In this document: positions 6,151 to 13,292 of the stretch, one piece after another | How the letters are laid out: every line of letters begins with the position of its first letter | How positions within the stretch are numbered: the stretch's first letter is position 1 | Source: Actinomycetota bacterium | GTDB taxonomy: Bacteria > Actinomycetota > Actinomycetes > Nanopelagicales > Nanopelagicaceae | NCBI GenBank assembly: GCA_005787645.1 | Contig: SYAM01000102.1 | Location: forward strand, 1-13,292 | Direction: 5' to 3' | Length of the DNA stretch: 13,292 bases | Made by a program: the position numbers and the translations under genes | Notes under the pieces: generated by a model | What the model saw: only the letters and a program-made list of their open reading frames with translations | Told to the model about the DNA's origin: nothing | Database searches by the model: none

Positions 6151-7698
6151 TTAGAGTGAGAGAGAAAAAAGTCTTTCCGTGAGTTCTTCACTACGATCTC
6201 GTGGAATTGTTAATACAAAAAGTGAACCCTGTCCATACACGCCAGCCGCTTCGATGATTCCACCATGCAACTGAGCATCCTCTTGGGCAATTGATAGGCC
6301 AAGTCCAGTACCTCCCCGAGTCCGCTCTCGTGACGGGTCAGCCCGCCAAAAACGATCGAAGACCCTATTTTCCTCCCCTTTGCGTAGACCGATTCCGTAA
6401 TCGCGCACCGCCACTGCGATTGAATGTTCCCCCACTCTTACTTCAACATCGATTGACTTACCCTCTCCATAGGCAATGGCATTATTTAGCAGATTGCGAA
6501 GGATTCGATCCATTCGCCGTGGATCCACGACCGTGACTATAGGTTCTGCAGGATGGCTATACCGGAAAATCGATCCATGTTCCTTCGCAATCGGCGTTAG
6601 GGTGTCGACGCCTTTCTCAACAAGGGCCACGATGTCAGTAACATCAGGTTCAAGATTCACTACTCCAGCATCGAATCGGCTAACTTCGAGTAATTCGGTA
6701 AGCAAGTTTTCAAAGCGTTCTAATTGAGCAGAGAGCAATTCTGCACTTCTGGAGATTGTTGGGTCGAAGTCATGTCTTTGTCGGTAAATCAGATCAGATG
6801 CCATCTTCAAGGTAGTAAGTGGAGTCCGCAATTCATGCGATACATCCGAAACGAACCGCTGTTGAACTCTCGATAGGTTCTCAAGTCGGGTGATTTGATT
6901 CTGCAAAGCGCTGGCCATTTCATTAAAGGATTGTGCGAGCCTGGCAATCTCGTCTGCTCCCTCGACATGCATACGCTCTGCGAAATCACCTGCCGATAAT
7001 TTCTCAGCAATCTCTGCAGCTCTTTTGACTGGAGTTACTACCTGCCGTGAAACAGCCCAGACAACGAACAGGAGTACGAGAACCAGGGCAATCGCGCCAA
7101 TAAGTAAAGTCCTAGAAATCAACGAAAGCGTCTGATTCTCCGGCGCAGTGCTGAAAAGGAAGTACATCTCAAATTGTCCAAAATTCGCCAGGGTGAATTG
7201 TCCACCGACAATCAGAGCGGGCTCTAGCCTCTCAATGGGTACGGTAGTGAGAAAAGAAGTTGGGTACAGGATCTCTCCGTACAAATATTGCAACTCTTTA
7301 CTGACCAACACCCTGTCACGCAGTTCCTTTGGTATGGACTCTTTTAACACTTGATTAGTAGATCGTTCATAAATGAGATACTTCGTCGTTGGTGAGTTTG
7401 CCTGAAGAATTACCACCTCGGGATTACGCTCATTTCCCTTGGCACCAGCAAATTCTGTGATTGTTCGATCCATTGCATCCCGGAAGCCTGCAACGGATGA
7501 AATTCCTGAGATTACAAATCTATTCTCAGTCTGGAATAACTTTGACTCACTCTCGTTTAGCACTGCTTCAATTTTTGATTCCCTGATTCCATCGCTCAAT
7601 AATTGATTCAAGATTGAACCTAAGACTGATACCAAGAGCGTGGACAACAATAAGGTGGTCCCAAGGACTCTGAATGCGAGTGAATTTGTAAAACGCAT
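6151..7698 (-). CDS. mtrB: Sensor histidine kinase MtrB
   Basis: This membrane kinase partners MtrA, a system linked to cell division and envelope homeostasis in actinobacteria. The 515 residues show a first membrane helix (about 12-30), an extracytoplasmic sensor region (about 31-195), a second helix (about 197-216), HAMP (about 217-270), then the H-box FVSDVSHELRTP with phospho-acceptor His288, N-box RNLLNNAIAYGEG (401-413), G1 DYGIG (433-437), F-box VFDRFWRAD (446-454) and G2 GGTGLGLSIA (462-471). The G2 tail AQEDAQLHGG is close to the MtrB-type ALEDARLHGG. It is slightly shorter than mycobacterial MtrB (about 567). Its ATG overlaps the mtrA stop by one base (TAATG), implying coupled translation. 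The lipoprotein partner gene lpqB does not follow it. Confidence 0.95.
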   Translation of the reverse strand: MRFTNSLAFRVLGTTLLLSTLLVSVLGSILNQLLSDGIRESKIEAVLNESESKLFQTENRFVISGISSVAGFRDAMDRTITEFAGAKGNERNPEVVILQANSPTTKYLIYERSTNQVLKESIPKELRDRVLVSKELQYLYGEILYPTSFLTTVPIERLEPALIVGGQFTLANFGQFEMYFLFSTAPENQTLSLISRTLLIGAIALVLVLLFVVWAVSRQVVTPVKRAAEIAEKLSAGDFAERMHVEGADEIARLAQSFNEMASALQNQITRLENLSRVQQRFVSDVSHELRTPLTTLKMASDLIYRQRHDFDPTISRSAELLSAQLERFENLLTELLEVSRFDAGVVNLEPDVTDIVALVEKGVDTLTPIAKEHGSIFRYSHPAEPIVTVVDPRRMDRILRNLLNNAIAYGEGKSIDVEVRVGEHSIAVAVRDYGIGLRKGEENRVFDRFWRADPSRERTRGGTGLGLSIAQEDAQLHGGIIEAAGVYGQGSLFVLTIPRDRSEELTERLFSLSL

Positions 7699-8390
7699 TA
7701 TTTTTGCTCTGTGAAATTACCAGCGCGATATCCAACCCCTCGCACCGTCAGCACTAACTCAGGCTGATTAGGGTCGCGCTCAATCTTTGATCTAATCCTT
7801 TGAATGTGCACATTGACCAATCGTGTATCTGAAGAATGTCGGTAGCCCCACACCTCAGAAAGAAGCGCCTCTCGTGTGAAAACTCGACCTGGTTCTCGAG
7901 CCAGGGCTAAAAGTAAGTCAAACTCCAAGCGAGTAAGCGCAATGACTTTCTCGCTTCTTCGAACTTCGTGGGCAACTAAATCAATCGATACCCCACCGAA
8001 TTCTAATTTTGACGACACGGCAGAGGATGTTGGGACCCTTCGCAGACGAGCTTTGACCCGAGCAAGCAACTCGTTGGTTTGAAAAGGTTTGACGATGTAA
8101 TCGTCTGCTCCCGCCTCAAGACCCTTGACTACATCTGTGGTGTCCCCTTTTGCCGTGAGCATGACAATTGGAATCATTGACTCAGCTCGAATCAATTTAC
8201 ATACTTCGATTCCATCAAGTCCAGGTAGCATCAAATCCAATAGGACCAAGTCTGGTTGCGAGGTGCGAAAGACATCCATGACCTGGTCGCCACGTGAGAC
8301 TAGATCAACTCCCATGCCCTCGCCCGTAAGGACGATTGCGAGCATCTCTGCTAAATCCTGGTCATCATCGACGACCATTATTAGCGTCAT
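7698..8390 (-). CDS. mtrA: Response regulator MtrA (OmpR family)
   Basis: MtrA is the DNA-binding partner of MtrB. The 230 residues comprise a receiver domain (1-118) and a winged-helix domain (about 128-224). Receiver residues are intact: acidic Asp8-Asp10, phospho-acceptor Asp52 in LLDLMLPGLDG, Thr79, and Lys101 in KPF. The winged helix shows LTRLEFDLLLALAREPGRVFTRE (about 152-174, given in part), the recognition helix region VNVHIQRIRSKIE and the wing VLTVRGVGYRAG. Length and sequence agree with the mycobacterial protein. Its ATG overlaps the ahcY stop by one base (TAATG), and it overlaps mtrB the same way, so ahcY, mtrA and mtrB look translationally coupled. Only the synteny and the very close match separate it from other OmpR regulators, and both support MtrA. 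Confidence 0.95.
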   Translation of the reverse strand: MTLIMVVDDDQDLAEMLAIVLTGEGMGVDLVSRGDQVMDVFRTSQPDLVLLDLMLPGLDGIEVCKLIRAESMIPIVMLTAKGDTTDVVKGLEAGADDYIVKPFQTNELLARVKARLRRVPTSSAVSSKLEFGGVSIDLVAHEVRRSEKVIALTRLEFDLLLALAREPGRVFTREALLSEVWGYRHSSDTRLVNVHIQRIRSKIERDPNQPELVLTVRGVGYRAGNFTEQK

Positions 8391-9664
8391 TAGCTGCCAT
8401 GCTCCCAGGAGTTGAGGTAATGCTCTTGATCAGGGGTGAGAACATCTACCTCGCCACCCATGCTCTTAAGTTTCAAGGAAGCCACCTCTTTATCGATTGT
8501 GACCGGCACTTCATGAACGCCAGGTTTGAGGTTCTTGGCCTCGTAAACTAACCACTCAGCGGTGAGAGCCTGATCTGCGAATGAGAGATCCATTACCGCT
8601 GCTGGGTGACCTTCTGCGGCGCCAAGGTTGACCAAACGACCCTCAGCCAGAAGGAGCAGACGCCTTCCGTCTTTCATCACATATTCATCCGTCTGATGAC
8701 GAATCTTTGGATTCTTGCGCGCATTCTTCTCTAGCCAGGCAACATCAATTTCGATATCAAAGTGGCCGGAATTGGCCATGATGGCGTTGTCCTTCATTAA
8801 CTCAAAGTGCTCAGCTCGTAGTACATCTCGATTGCCAGTTACAGTGATGAATACATCACCAATCCGCGCAGCCTCATGCATTGTCATTACTCGATAACCA
8901 TGCATCATGGCATCGAGGGCTTTCGTCGGATCAATTTCCGTTACTACTACTTCGGCGCCCAAGCCTTTTGCGCGCTCTGCAACGCCGCGACCGCAATACC
9001 CGAATCCGGCAACTACCACGACTTTTCCGGCGATTAGGGTGTTCGTTGCTCGGAAAATCGCATCAAAGGTTGATTGGCCAGTGCCATATCGATTATCAAA
9101 CATATGTTTGGTATCAGTGTCATTTACAGCGATCATTGGGAATGTGAGGGCACCGTCTCGCGTCATTTGCGTCAAACGGATCACGCCCGTTGTCGTCTCT
9201 TCACAGCCACCAAGAATTGTGGGCAGTAATTCACGACGGGTCGTATGGAGAGTGTTCACCAGATCGCAACCATCGTCGAAGACAAAGTGTGGAGCGATAT
9301 CAAGCGCAGCATTGATATGGCTGTAATAGCCATCACGATCGATTGCATTTCGTGCAAAGACGCTGATTCCATACTCATGTACCAGCGCCGCTGCTGTGTC
9401 ATCTTGAGTCGATAATGGATTTGATGCGCAAAGTGCCAACTCCGCGCCACCTGCAGCAAGAGTTCGCATGAGATTGGCTGTCTCTGTGGTCACATGCATA
9501 CACGCTGAGATTCGGACACCTTTGAATGGCTGCTCCAGGGTGAAGCGATCGCGAATCTGAGCCAATACCGGCATACTCCGCTCTGCCCATTCAATTCTCT
9601 TCTTACCTTGTGCCGCTAATTCAGGGTTAGCAATATCGCTCTTGATAATCGTTGCTCTACTCAC
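8390..9664 (-). CDS. ahcY: S-adenosylhomocysteine hydrolase, short type
   Basis: The enzyme splits S-adenosylhomocysteine into adenosine and homocysteine using bound NAD, relieving product inhibition of methyltransferases. The 424 residues align by number with the human enzyme at His57 (His55), Asp131, Glu156, Lys186, Asp190, Asn191, His301 and His353. The NAD loop is GFGYCGRG (220-227). The position of human Cys195 is Thr195 in RYGTGQS. The length and the C-terminal end YLNSWEHGS, without the usual Lys/Tyr tail or the roughly 40-residue insert, mark the short archaeal/Thermotoga-like type rather than the roughly 490-residue form of mycobacteria and streptomycetes. Start is GTG 9664; GGAAGG stands about 12 nt upstream. 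The 55-nt spacer to manA holds no riboswitch that I recognise. It sits in the normal actinobacterial ahcY place before mtrA. Confidence 0.96.
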   Translation of the reverse strand: MSRATIIKSDIANPELAAQGKKRIEWAERSMPVLAQIRDRFTLEQPFKGVRISACMHVTTETANLMRTLAAGGAELALCASNPLSTQDDTAAALVHEYGISVFARNAIDRDGYYSHINAALDIAPHFVFDDGCDLVNTLHTTRRELLPTILGGCEETTTGVIRLTQMTRDGALTFPMIAVNDTDTKHMFDNRYGTGQSTFDAIFRATNTLIAGKVVVVAGFGYCGRGVAERAKGLGAEVVVTEIDPTKALDAMMHGYRVMTMHEAARIGDVFITVTGNRDVLRAEHFELMKDNAIMANSGHFDIEIDVAWLEKNARKNPKIRHQTDEYVMKDGRRLLLLAEGRLVNLGAAEGHPAAVMDLSFADQALTAEWLVYEAKNLKPGVHEVPVTIDKEVASLKLKSMGGEVDVLTPDQEHYLNSWEHGS

Positions 9665-9719
9665 TTGGACGCAAACCTTCCACTCGGGCCACCTAGGACT
9701 GACACACTCACGGTGAACT

Positions 9720-10829
9720 TTACCGCCCTTTGCCTGTTACCACCCAGAGAGAGCCTTCGCCATTGACCTGATATTCGCCCGGGGCCACAAAGGCCCCATT
9801 ATCACCTTTCACTGTAACCGAAATTGATTTACTCGCCGGGGCAGTAATCACGAAAGCACCTCTCCAGGCAAATGCAATTGTGAAGTTAGCTACATGGATC
9901 CGCTGATTGATTACACCGTGGAACTCGCTAAGCGCAAAATCCTCGATGGGAGGTTGCCAATGACGCACACCGCCCTCAGTTGCCCCTAAAAGTTCATATG
10001 TCGGAGTAATGATCTCCGACATTTCATTACTTTCTTTGAGCAAGGCCAGGAAATTCTTTTTATCGATGGGTTTTTTGGTTAAGCCACCTCGAATCACATT
10101 ATCACTGTTAGCCATCGCCTCGATTGCAGTTCCTCGCAGGTAAGCGTGAATACACCGAGGTGGGAGGTACACGCTCTCTCCGGGGGCAAGCCGTACCAAA
10201 TTACATAGAAGCAACGCTAAAGGATCAAGATTCGGGGCGTACAGTGTAATCAATTCGTGAAGCCACCCTTGATGAAGCGCATTCAAGTTTCGCGCTTTTG
10301 CTATGACTTCTTCAAGAATATCGAGACGATCCTCGACTCCAAGAATATGATCGAGAATTTCTATCACCGAGGACCCCATTAACAGCGGCTCTGCAATAAT
10401 TCTCTTTGCATGTTCAGAATCAAGTCTTTCGACAAGTGCCAGAATCTCCTCTTTGGATGCCAAGCCAATCAAAGCATCGAATTGAGAGAGCGCCACAATC
10501 ATCTCTGGCTTGTGATTATCATCGCGCTTTACTCTTTCAAGTGCGCGTAAATCAGATAACGCAGGATGCACTTGAAGTGAGAGCGGACTTTCTACAGCTA
10601 AAATCTTGGCAAGAAAAGGCAATGGGCCGAATTCTTCCGTAAGTTGATCAAGGGTCTGTGCGGAATTTAACAGGAGCGCTGGGCCATGGGGACTATCGCC
10701 AAACCAAAGCTCTGCCTCGGGTTCCTTACTTGACTGCGCGCCTCGATGCTCGGCAAGGGTTTGGAACGACCCCCACGTGTAGTTCTTGACGATACCCCGA
10801 ATGGGAATCACTGATGAAAAACTACTCAT
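9720..10829 (-). CDS. manA: Mannose-6-phosphate isomerase, type I
   Basis: This zinc enzyme interconverts fructose-6-phosphate and mannose-6-phosphate, feeding GDP-mannose synthesis for glycolipids, glycans and protein mannosylation. The 369 residues carry KNYTWGS (15-21), AELWFGDSPHGPA (39-51), FLAKILAVESPLSLQVHP (72-89), HKPEM (106-110), and PPRCIHAYLRGTAIEAMANS (223-242) with IRGGLTKK (246-253). Expected zinc ligands Gln86, His88, Glu109 and His228 and catalytic Arg247 are present. The ATG at 10829 overlaps the Trm112-like stop by 4 nt (ATGA), so it is translationally coupled to the gene before it. Together with manB it makes a two-step route from fructose-6-phosphate to mannose-1-phosphate. 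The SIS-domain isomerase gene often found just before manA in actinobacteria is absent. No odd features were seen in the protein. Confidence 0.95.
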   Translation of the reverse strand: MSSFSSVIPIRGIVKNYTWGSFQTLAEHRGAQSSKEPEAELWFGDSPHGPALLLNSAQTLDQLTEEFGPLPFLAKILAVESPLSLQVHPALSDLRALERVKRDDNHKPEMIVALSQFDALIGLASKEEILALVERLDSEHAKRIIAEPLLMGSSVIEILDHILGVEDRLDILEEVIAKARNLNALHQGWLHELITLYAPNLDPLALLLCNLVRLAPGESVYLPPRCIHAYLRGTAIEAMANSDNVIRGGLTKKPIDKKNFLALLKESNEMSEIITPTYELLGATEGGVRHWQPPIEDFALSEFHGVINQRIHVANFTIAFAWRGAFVITAPASKSISVTVKGDNGAFVAPGEYQVNGEGSLWVVTGKGR

Positions 10830-10990
10830 CCACGCTTTCGAGCAGAATCTATAAGGAGAACCGGAATCTTGTTTCGAATGGGGTAATCAAGAGCACATAT
10901 TTTACAGAAAAGTGATTCGGTCTCGAGTATCAAATCTCCGCGACACTGCGGGCAGACGATTATCTCTAAAATCTTGGGATCGACGCTCAT
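10826..10990 (-). CDS. Trm112-family small zinc-ribbon protein
   Basis: This 54-residue gene fills the space between manB and manA exactly. It begins MSVDPKILEIIVCPQC and ends with ALDYPIRNKIPVLLID followed by a short basic tail. Two cysteine pairs (Cys13/Cys16 and Cys29/Cys32) and the YPIRNxIPVLL signature are those of bacterial Trm112p-like (YcaR) proteins. The archaeal and eukaryotic homologues are activating subunits of methyltransferases; in bacteria the role is not settled. It overlaps manB by 4 nt and manA by 4 nt, each with an ATGA junction, which fixes both ends and indicates translational coupling. A Trm112-like gene between manB and manA is common in actinobacteria. Identity is confident despite the small size. 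Confidence 0.92.
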   Translation of the reverse strand: MSVDPKILEIIVCPQCRGDLILETESLFCKICALDYPIRNKIPVLLIDSARKRG

Positions 10991-12345
10991 TGCCGAATCA
11001 CCTCCAAAGCCTCATCGCGGATACGACACATTACATCATCGCTATCGGCTTCGACATTTAACCGTAGCAAAGGCTCAGTGTTGGATGGCCGCACATTCAG
11101 CCACCAACTCTGTGAAGTTATCGTCAAGCCATCTAAACGATCAATCTCGCCTTGAGCGCCAAAAGTCTGCTCAACTCGCTTGAGTGCACTCTGCACATCG
11201 CTCACTTCTGAATTTATTTCTCCACTACTGCTGTACTTTCGATACTTTCTCATCAAAGAAGAAAAGGTGGCTCCAGAGGTGGAATTACCAAGCGCTGAAA
11301 TCGCATAGAAAGCGGCAAGCATCCCAGAATCTGCATTCCAAAAATCTTTGAAGTAAAAGTGGCCTGAATGTTCACCGCCAAAGATTGCACCTGTCTGGGC
11401 CATTTGTGCTTTTATATTGGAGTGCCCTACCTTGCTTCGTGAAGCAACGCCACCATTCGCGGTAATAATCTCTGGAACAATTTTTGAGGAAATCAGACTA
11501 TAGATAATTGTGCTACCTGGGACTCTTTTCAATTCACTCTCCGAAATCAGTGCAGTGAGTAGTGAAGGCTCTACGACGTGACCTTGCTCATCAACCAGAA
11601 AGCAACGGTCTGCATCTCCGTCGAATGCCAAGCCAAGATCGGCCTTTTCAGCGACGACTCGCGCCTGCAAATCTACAAGCGTGGAGAGATCAAGAGGATT
11701 AGCCTCATGGTTAGGAAAGGAGCCATCTAATTCAAAATATAAGGGGATAATTTCAAGATTTAGAGAGCCAAGCACGCTTGGAACCGTGTGGCCTGCCATT
11801 CCATTTCCCGCATCTACTACCACTTTCAAACGACGAATCTGATCACATGGGACCAATTTGCGAAGATGTGCTCCATATCCTTCGAGAAGATCTACTGATC
11901 GCTCTTCTCCTTTTTTCTCTGATTGTGGAAGCACGCCATGAATCAAAGAATCACGAATTTCGGCTAAACCCGACTCTGCTCCGATTGGTTTAGCTCCTGC
12001 GCGAGCCAATTTAATTCCGTGATAAGAGGCGGGGTTATGACTTGCTGTAAACATGGCTCCAGGAATATTCATAACTCCTGTTGCGTAATACAACTGATCG
12101 GTGGCTGATAAACCAATGTTCACCACATTGGTTCCAGTAGCGCGGACTCCCTCGGAAAATGCTGCCACCAGGACTGGTGATGAGGGGCGCATATCAAAAC
12201 CAATCACCACCTCAGTTGCCTTCACGAGATTGGCAAAGGCAATTCCAACATCTCTGCAGAATTCTGGTGTTATTTCAGAACCAACTAAACCTCGAATGTC
12301 ATATGACTTAATAATTGGCGCAAGCGATTGCGCGGTGTATGCCAC
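10987..12345 (-). CDS. manB: Phosphomannomutase/phosphoglucomutase
   Basis: The enzyme converts mannose-6-phosphate to mannose-1-phosphate (possibly also the glucose phosphates), the step after ManA. The 452 residues show the four-domain phosphohexomutase layout: phospho-serine loop TASHNPASYHG with Ser102 (100-110), DAGNGMAG (178-185), metal loop DGDADR (242-247), sugar-binding GGEHSGHFYF (323-332), and phosphate-binding RPSNTEPLLR (419-428). Start is GTG 12345, 5 nt after the DUF3499 stop, with no strong Shine-Dalgarno, so initiation probably depends on the gene before it. It overlaps the Trm112-like gene by 4 nt. Separation of PMM from PGM activity cannot be made from motifs alone; neighbouring manA favours mannose. 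Length and all catalytic motifs are normal. Confidence 0.95.
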   Translation of the reverse strand: MAYTAQSLAPIIKSYDIRGLVGSEITPEFCRDVGIAFANLVKATEVVIGFDMRPSSPVLVAAFSEGVRATGTNVVNIGLSATDQLYYATGVMNIPGAMFTASHNPASYHGIKLARAGAKPIGAESGLAEIRDSLIHGVLPQSEKKGEERSVDLLEGYGAHLRKLVPCDQIRRLKVVVDAGNGMAGHTVPSVLGSLNLEIIPLYFELDGSFPNHEANPLDLSTLVDLQARVVAEKADLGLAFDGDADRCFLVDEQGHVVEPSLLTALISESELKRVPGSTIIYSLISSKIVPEIITANGGVASRSKVGHSNIKAQMAQTGAIFGGEHSGHFYFKDFWNADSGMLAAFYAISALGNSTSGATFSSLMRKYRKYSSSGEINSEVSDVQSALKRVEQTFGAQGEIDRLDGLTITSQSWWLNVRPSNTEPLLRLNVEADSDDVMCRIRDEALEVIRQ

Positions 12346-12350
12346 GCCAA

Positions 12351-12701
12351 TTATTCTGAGGGAAGCGCACGCAAATGTCCACGCCGACCAATAGTGGGCG
12401 CAGTTGGCTCAGGTACATTTGAGATAACGCTACGAACTGCTTCTGCGATTGCTAGAAGATCATCTTCGCTTGGTCCGGGTTCGATCTCCTCGTGGGCGAG
12501 TCGGATCAGTTCCCAACCTCGTGGTGCCGTCAACTTCGCACCATGGTCGCTGCAGAGATCGTAGCTATGCGGCTCTGCATAAGTTGCCAATGGCCCTAAT
12601 ACAACTGTTGAATCGCTATACACATAGGTGAGCGTCTGCATAGCGGGTAGAGCACACCCGGTGCGGGTGCACTTACGCGAGGCAGGGCGCAACTTAGCCA
12701 T
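12351..12701 (-). CDS. DUF3499 family zinc-binding protein
   Basis: The 116-residue product matches the actinobacterial DUF3499 family: Cys11 and Cys16 in KCTRTGC, then LTYVYSDSTVVLGPLATYAE (24-43), and SYDLCSDHGAKLTAPRGWEL with Cys50 and His53. The four ligands suggest a small zinc-binding fold. Family function is unknown. The C-terminal third, past about residue 75, is variable. Start may be the ATG at 12701 or a GTG at 12707, two codons earlier; neither has a clear Shine-Dalgarno, and I chose the ATG. It is the first gene of the manB-Trm112-manA-ahcY-mtrAB run, and its position before manB is conserved in actinobacteria. A 77-nt spacer with a direct repeat separates it from the DUF5719 gene, so a promoter may lie there. 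Confidence 0.9.
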   Translation of the reverse strand: MAKLRPASRKCTRTGCALPAMQTLTYVYSDSTVVLGPLATYAEPHSYDLCSDHGAKLTAPRGWELIRLAHEEIEPGPSEDDLLAIAEAVRSVISNVPEPTAPTIGRRGHLRALPSE

Positions 12702-12751
12702 AGTCACAAGGTATCTCTGAATAACTTTTGATTCGGGGATGCCACTCCGTT

Positions 12752-12778
12752 CTCATCACAGCGGAATCGACTCATCAC
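12752..12778. repeat. 8-bp direct repeat upstream of the DUF3499-manB run
   Basis: CTCATCAC occurs at 12752-12759 and again at 12771-12778, a 19-nt period (about two helical turns). On the minus strand it reads GTGATGAG, 51-77 nt before the DUF3499 start and directly after the DUF5719 stop. The spacing suits a factor that binds as a tandem dimer. I see no clear -35/-10 pair with it. Confidence 0.4.
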
Positions 12779-13292
12779 CTAGCCATTGGAGTCAGGAATT
12801 AATAATGAGGAATCGACAACAGGAAGAGTGGTCAATTCCTTCGATTGTGCAGGGGCCAGGGTCGTGCCTGCCACCCCCGAGATACTTTCCATAGTGATAG
12901 CCAGGAATCTTGGAGGAGTTCCAGTGGTAAATTCGATTGCGCGCGCCGTATCAGGCACTTTCCAGAGACCCATAGGGTCGGTTGAAACAGTGACTTTGGA
13001 CCGCTTCCCACCTGACTTCACCACGACGAAAGAGACCTTGGGCTGGGATGAAACTATGGAGAGATAGCCGGATCTTTCAGGAAGAGCAATCTTCGCATCT
13101 TGATTTTGTTGCGCGCTACCCGACCAGATCAATTCACGGCGTTTATCAAAAGTACCGCGCGTAACTGTGCTTGCGATTATCGGCTCGGTAGCTCGGATCT
13201 GCAATGAGAAGAGTTGATCGTTAGGCAGCTTAGGAAGTTCGACTTCGACCACTCTCTGAGCTGGCACCCGCAGTGAGTCCAATCCTACTGGA
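12779..13292 (-). CDS. DUF5719-like protein, C-terminal part (5' end off right edge)
   Basis: The frame is open from the right edge to a TAG at 12781-12779, giving about 170 residues of the C-terminal end. The pattern VPAQRVVEVELPKLPNDQLF at the start resembles the repeated 'extra strand, then valine-rich strand' units of actinobacterial DUF5719 proteins. These are large secreted or membrane-anchored beta-rich proteins encoded just before DUF3499. Further alternating strands are YLSIVSSQPKVSFVVVKS and GLWKVPDTARAIEFTTGTP. No cysteine and no membrane helix are in this part, which fits an exported C-terminus. A TTG at 13282 is not a real start, as the frame continues upstream of it with codons for Pro-Val-Gly. 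The function is unknown. The call rests on position and general pattern more than on a sharp motif. Confidence 0.65.
   Translation of the reverse strand, partial: PVGLDSLRVPAQRVVEVELPKLPNDQLFSLQIRATEPIIASTVTRGTFDKRRELIWSGSAQQNQDAKIALPERSGYLSIVSSQPKVSFVVVKSGGKRSKVTVSTDPMGLWKVPDTARAIEFTTGTPPRFLAITMESISGVAGTTLAPAQSKELTTLPVVDSSLLIPDSNG

Noticed and set aside
6120..6191. 24-residue N-terminal extension of ComF
   Set aside because: It is translated over the mtrB end and the spacer. It gives a Phe/Ser-rich string that could mimic a membrane segment, but ComF proteins do not begin this way.
8907..9326. 139-residue plus-strand open frame inside ahcY
   Set aside because: It is a shadow of the intact ahcY gene on the other strand; composition rich in Ser/Arg/Pro without domain features.
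9665..9719. Possible SAH or SAM riboswitch before ahcY
   Set aside because: The 55-nt spacer is short and lacks the conserved cores I know for these classes; only a CCTAGG palindrome and purine-rich ribosome site stand out.
13280..13282. TTG start for the DUF5719-like frame
   Set aside because: The frame stays open to the window edge with sensible codons, so this is an internal Leu of a longer gene.
1..13292. Mobile elements, CRISPR, toxin-antitoxin or defence system
   Set aside because: All genes fit a conserved actinobacterial chromosomal order; no transposase, integrase, repeat array, tRNA or att-like repeat was seen.

Overview
The window is a gene-dense piece of a chromosome. All genes but one lie on the minus strand. 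The order DUF5719 - DUF3499 - manB - Trm112 - manA - ahcY - mtrA - mtrB - comF - secA, followed by an Rv3235-like gene, an SAF/CpaB-like gene, a DUF6912 gene and pdtaS, is a conserved actinobacterial neighbourhood; in Mycobacterium tuberculosis it corresponds roughly to Rv3220c-Rv3260c. Base composition looks moderate rather than the high GC of soil actinobacteria, spacers are very short, and several genes that usually sit here are absent. Together these suggest a small-genome, lower-GC actinobacterium, for example a freshwater Nanopelagicales (acI) or a similar lineage. That placement is inference from content and style, not a phylogeny.

Right part, read leftward on the minus strand (13292 to about 5436): the 3' end of a DUF5719 gene; a 77-nt spacer with an 8-bp direct repeat; then a tight run of DUF3499 zinc-binding protein, phosphomannomutase (manB), a 54-residue Trm112-like protein, mannose-6-phosphate isomerase (manA), S-adenosylhomocysteine hydrolase (ahcY), response regulator mtrA, sensor kinase mtrB, a ComF-family phosphoribosyltransferase and secA. 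Most junctions are stop/start overlaps (ATGA or TAATG), so this reads as one or two operons. They combine mannose activation for the cell envelope, recycling of the methylation by-product SAH, envelope/cell-cycle signalling and protein export. lpqB (usual between mtrB and comF) and hpf (usual between comF and secA) are missing from their normal slots.

Left part (5402 to 1): secA converges on the only plus-strand gene, a DUF6459/Rv3235-like gene, with 14 nt between stops. That gene diverges from a three-gene minus-strand set: a membrane-anchored SAF/CpaB-like protein, an overlapping CpaE/MinD-like protein with no visible P-loop, and a DUF6912 protein. The N-terminal 126 codons of the sensor kinase pdtaS follow and run off the left edge.

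I see no tRNA, rRNA, insertion sequence, CRISPR array or prophage gene. The points most worth a second look are the orphan SAF plus P-loop-less CpaE-like pair, the short archaeal/Thermotoga-type SAH hydrolase in the normal actinobacterial ahcY position, the missing lpqB and hpf, and small repeats in three intergenic regions.
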